From the NCBI RefSeq assembly GCF_024979255.1, contig NZ_JANLCN010000002.1, positions 310,001 to 374,000 of the forward strand: 64,000 bases of DNA, given 5' to 3'. Shown in pieces: positions 42,859 through 51,158 of the stretch; the first letter of the stretch is position 1; every line of letters starts with the position of its first letter. The notes beneath the pieces are model-generated. The model was not told the DNA's origin, searched no databases, and saw only the letters and a program-made list of their open reading frames with translations. The translations under genes were made by a program, and so were the position numbers. Source of the DNA: Herbiconiux moechotypicola (lineage in GTDB: Bacteria > Actinomycetota > Actinomycetes > Actinomycetales > Microbacteriaceae).

Positions 42859-43448
42859 CGGCGCCGAAGGAGAGCGGTGGCGACCGGGTCGAGCTCTGGT
42901 GGCTGCCGGTCGGCGCGGGAGGGCACGTCGTGGTGCACACCAGCCGGTGGTGGGAGCTCCTCCGTGCCCGCCTCGAGCGCCGGCCACCCCGCCCGCTGTT
43001 CCACGCCGCCCTGGAGCTCTTCGTCGGCGACCGCCGCTACGTCATCGAGATGACGCCCGCCTGGGGCCAGCCGTCCGCGGCCCGCGGCGTCGTCGTGTCG
43101 GGGCCGGTGGGCCTGCGCCCGCTCGGCCGTCTCCGACTCTTCCGCTACACGATCCGCGCGTGGCCCGAGGGCGTGCTCCCCGACCGGGGCTACGCGGTCT
43201 CCACCCCCACTGTCATCCCTCTCGCACGTTCCGTGGCGAATGAGCTCCTCGCCGAGGTCTCCCGCGTGCCGGCCCTCACTTGGGGCCGTCGACCGACCGA
43301 CGCCGACGACATGTGGAGCAGCAACTCCGTCGTCTCCTGGCTCCTCACCACCGCGGGCCTCGACGCCACTCGCCTCAGCCCACCGGCAGACGGCCTAGCC
43401 CCGGGTTGGTCGGCCGGCATCCTCGTCGCCACCACCACACGCCGCTGA
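42855..43448 (+). CDS. Unknown protein, possibly permuted papain-like fold
   Basis: 197 residues from GTG 42855, no signal or membrane helix. The sequence has Phe-His-Ala-Ala-Leu-Glu-Leu followed by a beta-hairpin and, near 155, Ser-Ser-Asn-Ser-Val-Val-Ser-Trp-Leu-Leu. In permuted NlpC/P60-type proteins a His strand is followed by an Asn-Cys helix; here the helix has Asn-Ser and no Cys. The relation is only a pattern impression. Its stop codon lies in the first copy of a 42-bp direct repeat. Confidence 0.6.
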   Translation: MTAPKESGGDRVELWWLPVGAGGHVVVHTSRWWELLRARLERRPPRPLFHAALELFVGDRRYVIEMTPAWGQPSAARGVVVSGPVGLRPLGRLRLFRYTIRAWPEGVLPDRGYAVSTPTVIPLARSVANELLAEVSRVPALTWGRRPTDADDMWSSNSVVSWLLTTAGLDATRLSPPADGLAPGWSAGILVATTTRR

Positions 43449-43548
43449 CGCGGCCACCGTCGGTGCCTCCCGTCACGGGGTGGCGCGCGGCACGAGGCAC
43501 CATCCGCCGCTGACGCGGCCACCGCCGGTGCCCCGCGTCACGCGGTGG
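43442..43548. repeat. Two 42-bp direct repeats with internal hairpins (duplicated bidirectional terminator)
   Basis: Copies lie at 43442-43483 and 43507-43548, nearly identical. Copy 2 has a perfect dyad, TGACGCGG with CCGCGTCA, and an inner CACCG/CGGTG stem. The stop codons of both convergent genes (43446-43448 and 43538-43540) lie inside the copies. A doubled transcription stop between convergent genes is the likely role. Confidence 0.6.
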
Positions 43549-44560
43549 AGCGGCGCACCAGCGAGAAGGCGGCGGTGTGCACGTCGACCGGGGGCGCCTC
43601 GTCGGCGGCGGCACCCCCGGCGGCGGCCGACATGCGGAGCACGAGCAGGTCGACGGCGGTGCGGGCCACCCAGTCGCGACCGGAGTCGACGGTGGTGAGC
43701 CCGGGCACGGAGTAGGCGGCGTCTTGCACGTCGTCGAAGCCCATGAGCGCCACGTCGTCGGGCACGCGCAGCCCGTGGTGGGAGAGCTCGCTCATGGCGC
43801 CGAGCGCTATGGCGTCGTTGAACCCGAACACGGCGTCGAACGCGGCGCCCGAGGCGAGCAGGCGCCGCACGCCGTCGGCCCCGCCGGCCCGGTTCCAGAC
43901 CAGCGGCCCGATGGTCAGCGCGGGATCGACCGGCAGCCCGGCCTCCGCGAGGGCGCGCAGATAACCGTGCTGGCGCTGGGCGGCCGCGGTGGGGGAGAGG
44001 TCTTCGTCGAAGCCCAGGGCGGCGATGCGGGTGTGCCCGGCGTCGATGAGATGGCGGGTGGCGGCGTGTGCGCCGGCCTCGTTGTCGACGCTCACGAAAT
44101 CGAACCGGCCGCGGTGCACGCGGTCGCCGATGAGCACGGTGGGCACGTCGATGCGGGCGGAGTCGATGTCGGAGGGCTCGAGCGCGAGCGGGCCGAAGAT
44201 GAGTCCGTCGACCGATCGCCCGCGTGAACCGTTGAGGATCTCGAGCTCGTGCTCGCGGTCGCCGTCGGTGACCTCGACGAGCACGTTGAGGTCGTGCAGT
44301 TGCGCGGCCGAGACCACGGCCTGCGCGAGCTCGGCGAAGTACGGATGCGCGAGCTCGGGGATGGCGAGGCTGATGGTGCCGGTTCTGCCCGAACTGAGGT
44401 TGCGGGCCGAGATGTTCATCTTGTAGTTGAGCTCGACCACGGCCGCCTCGATGCGCGCGCGGGTGTCGGGCCGCATGTAGCGGTAGCCGTTGAAGTAGTT
44501 CGAGACGGTCTTCTTCGACACCCCGGCCCGTGCCGCGACATCCGCCATCGTGGCTGCCAT
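43538..44560 (-). CDS. LacI-family regulator of the beta-arabinofuranosidase locus
   Basis: 340 residues. The HTH is Thr-Met-Ala-Asp-Val-Ala-Ala-Arg-Ala-Gly-Val-Ser-Lys-Lys-Thr-Val-Ser and the hinge helix Ile-Ser-Ala-Arg-Asn-Leu; the sensor domain is complete. It is divergent from the GH127 operon, and two related operators lie in the gap, one over its own -10 box, so it probably represses both directions. It resembles the regulator at 31650 in the hinge and sensor start. TAACCT 6 nt upstream marks a leaderless start. Confidence 0.9.
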   Translation of the reverse strand: MAATMADVAARAGVSKKTVSNYFNGYRYMRPDTRARIEAAVVELNYKMNISARNLSSGRTGTISLAIPELAHPYFAELAQAVVSAAQLHDLNVLVEVTDGDREHELEILNGSRGRSVDGLIFGPLALEPSDIDSARIDVPTVLIGDRVHRGRFDFVSVDNEAGAHAATRHLIDAGHTRIAALGFDEDLSPTAAAQRQHGYLRALAEAGLPVDPALTIGPLVWNRAGGADGVRRLLASGAAFDAVFGFNDAIALGAMSELSHHGLRVPDDVALMGFDDVQDAAYSVPGLTTVDSGRDWVARTAVDLLVLRMSAAAGGAAADEAPPVDVHTAAFSLVRRSTA

Positions 44561-44566
44561 CGCACC

Positions 44567-44572
44567 AGGTTA
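44567..44572 (-). promoter_or_regulatory. -10 box, leaderless start of the LacI gene
   Basis: TAACCT on the minus strand, 6 nt before ATG 44560, overlapping the edge of the operator at 44571-44588. Confidence 0.5.
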
Positions 44573-44588
44573 GTACATCGGTGCACTT
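44571..44588. promoter_or_regulatory. Imperfect LacI-type operator next to the regulator gene
   Basis: TAGTACATCGGTGCACTT matches the perfect operator at 44603-44620 at most positions; the two start 32 bp apart, about three helical turns. This would suit autorepression and looping. Confidence 0.65.
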
Positions 44589-44594
44589 TTTCTC

Positions 44595-44624
44595 TTGCGG
44601 TCTAGTACACCGGTGTACTACCGT
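44595..44624 (+). promoter_or_regulatory. Promoter and perfect LacI-type operator of the GH127 operon
   Basis: -35 TTGCGG (44595-44600), 18-nt spacer, -10 TACCGT (44619-44624), the same -10 as the first sugar operon. The perfect 18-bp palindrome TAGTACACCGGTGTACTA (44603-44620) fills the spacer and would block polymerase when bound. Confidence 0.75.
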
Positions 44625-44675
44625 GGGCCGGGCACACACCGTGCCACACGACGATCCCGCTCGATGAGGAGTCCC

Positions 44676-46574
44676 ATGGCCCCCGCAGTCCACACCGTGG
44701 CCGCCCCCGCCGTTCCCGCCGCCCCCACCGCGCGGCGCCCGCTCGACCTGCGGGCGATCACGCTGAGCGGTGGCGACCTGCTCGGCGACTGGCAGCGGCT
44801 GAACCGCGAGGCCACCATCCCGCACTGCATCGAGCGCCTCGAGACCACCGGGGTGATGGACAACCTGCGCCGCCTCGTCGGCGAGTCCGACGCGGAGTTC
44901 CGCGGCCCGCTCTTCGCCGATTCCGACCTCTACAAGACGCTCGAGGCCATCGGCTGGGAGGCCGTGCGCACCGGGTCGACCGAGTTCGACCCCTTCGTCG
45001 ACGAGGCGGTGCGCCTGCTCACCGACGTGCAGGAGCCCGACGGCTACCTCGACAGCTACTACCAGGGCCCCCACGCCGGCGAGCGGTTCACCGATCTCCC
45101 CCAGGGCCACGAGCTCTACAAGCTCGGCCACCTCGTGCAGGCCGCCATCGCCTTCGCCTATGCGGGCCGCGACGACCTGCTCGCCCTCGCCCTCCGCTAC
45201 GTCGAGCTCGTGCACACCACCTTCGGCGAGGGCGCCCGCGGCGACCTCGACGGCCACCCCGAGATCGAGACCGCGCTGGTCGAGCTCTCCCGCCTCACCG
45301 GCGACCCCCGCCACCGCGAGCTGGCTCGCCGCATGGTCGAACTGCGCGGCCACCGCACCATCGGCGAGGGCGCCTTCGGCGGCGCCTACTACCAAGACCT
45401 CGTGCCCGTGAAGGAGGCCAGGGAGGCCACCGGTCACGCCGTGCGCCAGCTCTACCTGCTCGCCGGCGTCGCCGACCTCGAGCTCGACGACCCGGCCTCG
45501 GGTTACGCCGACACCCTCGACGCCCTCTGGCACGACGTGCACGAGAAGAAGCTCTACGTGACCGGCGGCCTCGGCTCCCGGCACCGCGGCGAGGCGTTCG
45601 GCGACCCCTACGAGCTGCCCGCCGACCGCGCGTACTCCGAGACCTGCGCCGCCATCGCGAACCTGCACTGGAACTGGCGGATGCTCCTCCGCGGCGGCGA
45701 CGCCCGCTTCGCCGACGAGATGGAGCGCGGCCTCTACAACGCCATCGCCGTCTCCACCTCGGTCGACGGCCGCTCCTACTTCTACTCCAATCCCCTCCAG
45801 CTGCGCACCGGCCACGACCACGAGGAGGACGCCCCGTCGACCCGCCTCGACTGGTACAACTGCGCCTGCTGCCCGCCCAACCTCGCGCGTCTGCTCTCCT
45901 CGATCACGGCCTACCTGGCCACCGAGACCGATGACGCGGTGCAGCTGCACCTCTACGCCACCGGCGAGATCGCCCTGGGCGACGGGGTCACCGCCACCGT
46001 GCGCACCGAGCTGCCGTGGGACGGCCGCGTGGAGATCAGCCTCGACGGGCCCGCTCCGAAGGCGCTCGAGCTCCGCATCCCCGCCTGGGCCGAGGGCGCG
46101 ACGCTCGCGGTCGACGGCGGCGAGCCGCAGGAGGCGGCGCCGGCGAACGGATACGCGCGGGTCGAGGCGGGAGCGCGCAGCATCGTGCTCGAGCTGCCGG
46201 TGACCACGGTGATCGAGACGGCGCACCCCTGGGTCGACGCTGCCCGGGGCACGGTCGCCGTGCGCCGCGGCCCCGTCTACTACGCGCTCGAATCGGCAGA
46301 CCTCCCCGAGGGCCTGACACTCGAAGACGTGGTGCTGCCCGCCGACCCCCGCCCCGCCGACGGCGGATGGGACGACGCACTCGGCGTGCCGGTGCTCGCG
46401 ATCGAGGGTGCGAGCCGCCGACCCGCGGCCGGCGCCCTCTACGCGGCCCGCGGTCGCGCATCCGGAGCCGGCTCGCCCGGCGCACCCGAGCTCGGCGCGC
46501 TGCGCGCCATCCCCTACTTCCGGTGGGCGAACCGCGCCCCCGGAGCCATGCGCGTCTGGCTGCCCACGAGCTGA
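44676..46574 (+). CDS. Beta-L-arabinofuranosidase (GH127)
   Basis: 632 residues from ATG 44676, which follows GAGGAG. An (alpha/alpha)6 barrel with C-terminal beta domains, no signal peptide. The zinc-cysteine active site of GH127 (HypBA1 type) is present: Glu322-x-Cys324 (Ser-Glu-Thr-Cys) and Cys398-Cys399 in Cys-Ala-Cys-Cys-Pro-Pro-Asn. One of the Cys pair is the nucleophile in the studied enzyme. It removes beta-L-arabinofuranose, as found on plant extensin-type hydroxyproline arabinosides. First gene of the second LacI-controlled operon. Confidence 0.92.
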   Translation: MAPAVHTVAAPAVPAAPTARRPLDLRAITLSGGDLLGDWQRLNREATIPHCIERLETTGVMDNLRRLVGESDAEFRGPLFADSDLYKTLEAIGWEAVRTGSTEFDPFVDEAVRLLTDVQEPDGYLDSYYQGPHAGERFTDLPQGHELYKLGHLVQAAIAFAYAGRDDLLALALRYVELVHTTFGEGARGDLDGHPEIETALVELSRLTGDPRHRELARRMVELRGHRTIGEGAFGGAYYQDLVPVKEAREATGHAVRQLYLLAGVADLELDDPASGYADTLDALWHDVHEKKLYVTGGLGSRHRGEAFGDPYELPADRAYSETCAAIANLHWNWRMLLRGGDARFADEMERGLYNAIAVSTSVDGRSYFYSNPLQLRTGHDHEEDAPSTRLDWYNCACCPPNLARLLSSITAYLATETDDAVQLHLYATGEIALGDGVTATVRTELPWDGRVEISLDGPAPKALELRIPAWAEGATLAVDGGEPQEAAPANGYARVEAGARSIVLELPVTTVIETAHPWVDAARGTVAVRRGPVYYALESADLPEGLTLEDVVLPADPRPADGGWDDALGVPVLAIEGASRRPAAGALYAARGRASGAGSPGAPELGALRAIPYFRWANRAPGAMRVWLPTS

Positions 46575-46630
46575 GCAGCCGGATGCGGCCGGCTCGCCGG
46601 CCAACCCTTACACACGAGAGGACACACGCA

Positions 46631-47929
46631 ATGAGGCGTCACACCACACTGCTCGTCGCGATGACGGCCGTCGCCGCCACGGCGATCGGGCTGAGCGGAT
46701 GCTCCAGCTCCGGCTCCGACTCCGGAACCGGCGAGGCATCCGGCACCATCAGCGTCTGGACCCGCGACTCGCAGGCCAGCTTCATGAACAAGCTCGCCGA
46801 CGAGTTCAACGCCACCCACGACGACCTGAAGGTCGAGGTCACCCTCGTGCCGGCGGCCGACTTCGTGCAGAAGTTCGGCACTGCGGCCGCGGGTGGCAAC
46901 GCGCCCGACGTGGCCTCGATGGACCTCGTCTACGCGCCGTACTTCGCCTCGGCCGGAGCCCTGGCCGACATCACCGACCGGGTCGACACGCTGCCCTACG
47001 CCGGTGACATGAGCCCCGGGCACACCGCGCAGGGGCAGTACGAGGGCAAGACCTACGCGCTGCCGTTCACCGGCGACGTGTCGGTCATGTACTACAACAA
47101 AGACCTGTTCACGGCAGCCGGACTCGACCCCGAGACGCCGCCGACCACCATGGCCGAGGTGCAGGCCGCCGCGGAGGCGATCACGGCTCTCGGCGACGGC
47201 GACTACGGCTTCGCGTTCTCGGGCGCCTGCGGCGGCTGCAACATCTTCTCGATGACGCCCTACACCTGGGCCAGCGGTGGCAACGTGCTCTCCGATGACG
47301 GCAAGGACGCCCTGCTCGACAGCGCCGAGGTCACCGACATGCTCACCATGTACCGCGACCTCTGGCAGGGCGGCGCGATGCCCGAGCTCGTGCAGTCCGA
47401 CAGCGGCTCGAACGCCGGAGACGCCTTCAAGCAGGGCAAGGTGGGCATCTTCAACTGGGGCAACTTCTACCTCAGCTCGCTCACCGACCCCACCGAGGGC
47501 GCCCAGTTCGACTGGGGTCTGGCGCTCATCCCGGGCGCCGAAGCCGGCCAGACCGGCTCGTTCGCAGGCGGCGACGACATCGCCATCACGGCGGGCGCGA
47601 AGAACCCCGACGGCGCCTGGACATTCCTCGAGTGGGTCACCGGCGACGAGGGCCAGAAGGTGATCGCCGACAACGGCGTCATGCCCACGAGGCTCGACCT
47701 GCTCGACAGCCTCTACGTGCCGCAGGACCCGCGCTACGAGGTGTTCGCCGAGGCGCTCGCCGTGGCGAAGGTGCCCTACAGCGTGATCGAGAACGAGCTG
47801 TTCAACGACTCCAACGGCGTGTGGTCGACGATGATCCAGGAGGCCGTGTTCGGCTCCGGCACCGTCGAAGAGGCCCAGGCCAAGGCGCAGAAGGCGGCGC
47901 AGGCGCTGCTCGACGAGTCGAACCAGTAG
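46631..47929 (+). CDS. Sugar ABC importer binding lipoprotein (family 1 SBP)
   Basis: 432 residues from ATG 46631 with lipobox Leu-Ser-Gly-Cys, lipidated Cys24. Sugar-binding marks are Ile-Ser-Val-Trp-Thr-Arg-Asp, Tyr-Ala-Leu-Pro-Phe-Thr-Gly-Asp-Val-Ser-Val-Met-Tyr-Tyr-Asn-Lys, and Phe-Ala-Gly-Gly-Asp-Asp. Cys-Gly-Gly-Cys in the mature part may form a disulfide. It feeds the two permeases downstream; the ligand is probably an arabinose- or mannose-containing oligosaccharide. A strong hairpin follows the stop. Confidence 0.9.
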   Translation: MRRHTTLLVAMTAVAATAIGLSGCSSSGSDSGTGEASGTISVWTRDSQASFMNKLADEFNATHDDLKVEVTLVPAADFVQKFGTAAAGGNAPDVASMDLVYAPYFASAGALADITDRVDTLPYAGDMSPGHTAQGQYEGKTYALPFTGDVSVMYYNKDLFTAAGLDPETPPTTMAEVQAAAEAITALGDGDYGFAFSGACGGCNIFSMTPYTWASGGNVLSDDGKDALLDSAEVTDMLTMYRDLWQGGAMPELVQSDSGSNAGDAFKQGKVGIFNWGNFYLSSLTDPTEGAQFDWGLALIPGAEAGQTGSFAGGDDIAITAGAKNPDGAWTFLEWVTGDEGQKVIADNGVMPTRLDLLDSLYVPQDPRYEVFAEALAVAKVPYSVIENELFNDSNGVWSTMIQEAVFGSGTVEEAQAKAQKAAQALLDESNQ

Positions 47930-47942
47930 CAGTATCCGCCGG

Positions 47943-47970
47943 TGGGGCGGACCGGAGCCGGTCCGCCCCA
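47943..47970 (+). other. Strong intercistronic hairpin between binding protein and permease
   Basis: TGGGGCGGACCG (47943-47954) pairs perfectly with CGGTCCGCCCCA (47959-47970) around the loop GAGC. It starts 13 nt after the binding-protein stop and ends 22 nt before the permease ATG, with no T-tract. Same place and likely role as the hairpin at 34105-34142. Confidence 0.8.
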
Positions 47971-47992
47971 CCCCCGTTCGAGGAGGAACGAG

Positions 47993-48916
47993 ATGACCGC
48001 ACTCCCGCAGCTCGCCGAGCCGCCACGGAGACGACGACGCAGCATCGGCCGCCGCCGGGGCATGCTCGGCCTCGTGCTCAGCCTGCCCGCCTTCGGGCTG
48101 CTCGGGCTGTTCTTCATCTGGCCGCTCATCCGCACCGTCTTCATGTCGCTGCACGACTGGCCGCTGCTCGGGGTGCCCGAGTTCATCGGCTTCGGCAACT
48201 ACGTGAAGGCCTTCAGCGACGACCAGTTCCTGCGCGCCGTGGGGTTCACCTTCTTCTACACCCTGGTGATGACCCCGATCCTGCTCGTGCTGGCGTTCGC
48301 GCTGGCCTTCCTCGTGCGTCGCGGAACCCGCGCGCACCGGTTCTTCCAGACCATCTACTTCCTCCCCGTCGTGATCGGGCTCGCGGCCGGCAGCTACATC
48401 TGGCTGTTCATGTGGCAGTCCGACATCGGTCCCACCACGCAGCTGCTCGGCTCGGTGGGTCTGGTCGACCCCACCAAGAACTACTTCGCCGACTTCTGGA
48501 CGGCCTTCGCGATCGTGGTGGGCATGGTGACGTGGAAGGTCGTCGGCCTCCAGATGCTGCTCGTGCTGGCCGGCATCCAGGCCATCCCCGACGAGGTGAA
48601 CGAGGCCGCCCGCATCGACGGCGCCAGTGCCTGGCAGAGCTTCTGGTACATCACCGTGCCGCTGCTGCGCCCCACGCTGGCGCTGGTGCTCGTGTTCTCG
48701 GTGGCCGGGTCGCTGCTGGCGTTCGACCAGTTCTACATCATGACCACGGGCGGCCCCGCCGGCTCCACCCTCACCGCCGTCTACGAGATCTACCGCAACG
48801 GCTTCGTGAAGTTCGACGTGGGCTACGCGTCGGCCCTCTCCATCCTGCTCATGGTCGTGCTGGGCCTCGTCAGCGCCGGCCAGATGCTCCTGCTCAGGAA
48901 CTCGGACAACTCATGA
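47993..48916 (+). CDS. Sugar ABC importer permease (MalF/UgpA type)
   Basis: 307 residues from ATG 47993, with GAGGAGGAACG upstream. Basic N-terminus, six membrane helices, EAA loop Glu-Ala-Ala-Arg-Ile-Asp-Gly-Ala-Ser. The stop overlaps the next permease start (ATGA). Ribosome-binding site and hairpin place the start inside a longer open frame. Confidence 0.92.
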   Translation: MTALPQLAEPPRRRRRSIGRRRGMLGLVLSLPAFGLLGLFFIWPLIRTVFMSLHDWPLLGVPEFIGFGNYVKAFSDDQFLRAVGFTFFYTLVMTPILLVLAFALAFLVRRGTRAHRFFQTIYFLPVVIGLAAGSYIWLFMWQSDIGPTTQLLGSVGLVDPTKNYFADFWTAFAIVVGMVTWKVVGLQMLLVLAGIQAIPDEVNEAARIDGASAWQSFWYITVPLLRPTLALVLVFSVAGSLLAFDQFYIMTTGGPAGSTLTAVYEIYRNGFVKFDVGYASALSILLMVVLGLVSAGQMLLLRNSDNS

Positions 48917-49773
48917 CCCGCACAGAATCCCGCCCCTCGCCGGCGACCGCCGCCTTCTCGGGCGTCGACCCCGACACCATCCCGCGCGGCCGCCCGCGCA
49001 TCCTGCCCACCGCCGCGTGGTGGGTGGTGGCGGTCTGCCTCGCCGTGCTCTTCCTCTACCCGATCTGGGTGATGGTCTCCAACGTCGACGTCGCCGACCT
49101 GCTGAAGCTCACCGACGCCAGCCGCGGGCTCAGCATCTTCCAGAGCCTCGGCAACTCGGCCTTCGTGTCGATCACGGCCACCCTGGTCACCCTCGTCGCG
49201 AGCACCTTCGCGGGTTACGCCTTCGCGAAACTGCCCTACCGGGGCAGCACGGTGGCCTTCTTCGTCATCCTCGTCACCTTCATGGTGCCGTTCCAGGCGG
49301 TCATCACCCCGCTCTACATCGTGCTGCGTGACATCGGCCTGCAGAACAACCTCGTGGGTGTCGCCCTGGTGATCGCCACCTTCAACCTGCCGCTCAGCAC
49401 CTTCCTCATGCGCAACTCCTTCGCGGCCATCCCCTCGTCGCTCGAGGAGGCGGCACAGATCGACGGCGCCGGGCCGTTCACCGCCATGTGGCGCATCATG
49501 CTGCCCGTGGCCGTGCCCGGGCTGGTGTCGGCGACCCTGCTGTCGTTCTTCGCGGCCTGGAACGACTTCTTCGCCGCCCTCATCCTCATCACCGACCAGA
49601 AGCTCTACACGCTGCCGGTGAGCATCGGCATCCTCTCCACCGACAACCAGTTCGGCGTCGACTTCGGCCTCATGCAGACCGGGGTGCTGATCACGGTCAT
49701 CCCCTGCGTGATCATCTACCTGGTGCTGCAGCGCTACTACGTGGCGGGCCTGCTGGGAGGTGCCCTCAAGTGA
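48913..49773 (+). CDS. Sugar ABC importer permease (MalG/UgpE type)
   Basis: 286 residues, six membrane helices, EAA loop [10 protein letters not shown]. Channel partner of the preceding permease. It overlaps its neighbours on both sides by 4 nt. As in the first operon, no ATPase gene is present. Confidence 0.92.
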   Translation: MTRTESRPSPATAAFSGVDPDTIPRGRPRILPTAAWWVVAVCLAVLFLYPIWVMVSNVDVADLLKLTDASRGLSIFQSLGNSAFVSITATLVTLVASTFAGYAFAKLPYRGSTVAFFVILVTFMVPFQAVITPLYIVLRDIGLQNNLVGVALVIATFNLPLSTFLMRNSFAAIPSSLEEAAQIDGAGPFTAMWRIMLPVAVPGLVSATLLSFFAAWNDFFAALILITDQKLYTLPVSIGILSTDNQFGVDFGLMQTGVLITVIPCVIIYLVLQRYYVAGLLGGALK

Positions 49774-51158
49774 GACTGCCCCGTTCGCTGCTGCTCGGCT
49801 CCGCCACCGCCGCCTACCAGATCGAGGGGTCGGTGGCCGCGGATGGGCGTGGCCCGTCGATCTGGGACACCTTCAGCCACACCCCGGGTCGCGTCGCGCA
49901 CGGCGACACCGGCGACGTGGCCGACGACCATTACCGCCGGCTCGACGCCGATCTCGACCTCATGGCCTCGCTCGGGCTCGAGGCGTACCGCTTCTCGATC
50001 GCGTGGCCGCGCATCCGGCCCACCGGCTCGGGCGCGGTGGAGCAGCGCGGGCTCGACTTCTACTCGCGCCTCATCGACGGGCTGCTGGCCCGCGGCATCA
50101 AGCCGGTGGCCACGCTCTACCACTGGGACCTGCCGCAGGGCCTCGAGGATGCGGGCGGCTGGCTCTCGCGGGCGACGGCGGAGCGCTTCGCCGAGTACGC
50201 TGCGATCGCGGGTGCTGCTCTCGGAGACCGGGTGCACCAGTGGACGACCCTCAACGAGCCGTGGTGCTCGGCCTACCTCGGATACGGATCGGGCGCGCAC
50301 GCCCCCGGCATCACGGGGCGCGAGTCGTCGCTCAGGGCGGTGCACCACCTCAACCTCGCGCACGGTCTCGGGGTGCAGGCGCTGCGCTCGGTGGTGACGC
50401 CGTCGGCGGCGGTGTCGGTGACCCACAACCTGCACGTGGCCAGGCCAGAGGGCCCGACCGGGGAGGCCGCGGTGCGGGCGGTGCTCGCCCTGGCGAACGA
50501 GGTGTTCCTCGGGCCGCAGCTCGACGGCGAGTATCCGGCGTCGGTGATCGAGACGACGGCCGGGGTCACCGACTGGGGGTTCGTCGCCGAGGGCGACCTG
50601 GCGCACATCCGGCAGCCCGTCGACGTGCTGGGCGTCAACTACTACGCCACCAGCAGGGTGCGCCTGTGGGACGGTTCGGGCGAGCGGCAGACGGCCGACG
50701 GGCACGCGCCCTCCGACGAGGGCACGACCTGGCCGGGCGCGGAGCACGTGGAGTTCCTGCCGCAGCCCGGGCCGCACACCGCGATGGGCTGGAACATCGA
50801 CCCCGACGGGCTCTACGACCTCGTCATGAGCCTGCACCGCCGCTACCCCGCGCTGCCGCTGGCGATCACCGAGAACGGCGCCGCCTTCGACGACCGGGTC
50901 GCGGACGGCGAGGTCGACGACCCCGAGCGGATCGACTACCTCCGTCGCCACCTCGCCGCGCTCGCCCGGGCCGTCGGCGACGGCGCCGACGTGCGCGGCT
51001 ACTACCAGTGGTCGCTGCTCGACAACTTCGAGTGGGCCTACGGCTACTCCAAGCGCTTCGGCATCGTGCGGGTCGACTACGACACCCTCGAACGCCTCCC
51101 CAAGGCCAGCGCCCGCTGGTACGCCGACCTCATCAGAACGAGAGAACTCGACGCATGA
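49770..51158 (+). CDS. Beta-glucosidase (GH1)
   Basis: 462 residues from GTG 49770, classic GH1 length. The N-terminal signature Phe/[13 protein letters not shown] is present, acid/base Glu163 is in Thr-Leu-Asn-Glu-Pro, and nucleophile Glu368 in Ile-Thr-Glu-Asn-Gly. It hydrolyses beta-glucosides or related beta-glycosides in the cytosol. It is coupled to the permease upstream and the beta-mannosidase downstream, so it probably works on the same imported glycan. Confidence 0.95.
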   Translation: MRLPRSLLLGSATAAYQIEGSVAADGRGPSIWDTFSHTPGRVAHGDTGDVADDHYRRLDADLDLMASLGLEAYRFSIAWPRIRPTGSGAVEQRGLDFYSRLIDGLLARGIKPVATLYHWDLPQGLEDAGGWLSRATAERFAEYAAIAGAALGDRVHQWTTLNEPWCSAYLGYGSGAHAPGITGRESSLRAVHHLNLAHGLGVQALRSVVTPSAAVSVTHNLHVARPEGPTGEAAVRAVLALANEVFLGPQLDGEYPASVIETTAGVTDWGFVAEGDLAHIRQPVDVLGVNYYATSRVRLWDGSGERQTADGHAPSDEGTTWPGAEHVEFLPQPGPHTAMGWNIDPDGLYDLVMSLHRRYPALPLAITENGAAFDDRVADGEVDDPERIDYLRRHLAALARAVGDGADVRGYYQWSLLDNFEWAYGYSKRFGIVRVDYDTLERLPKASARWYADLIRTRELDA

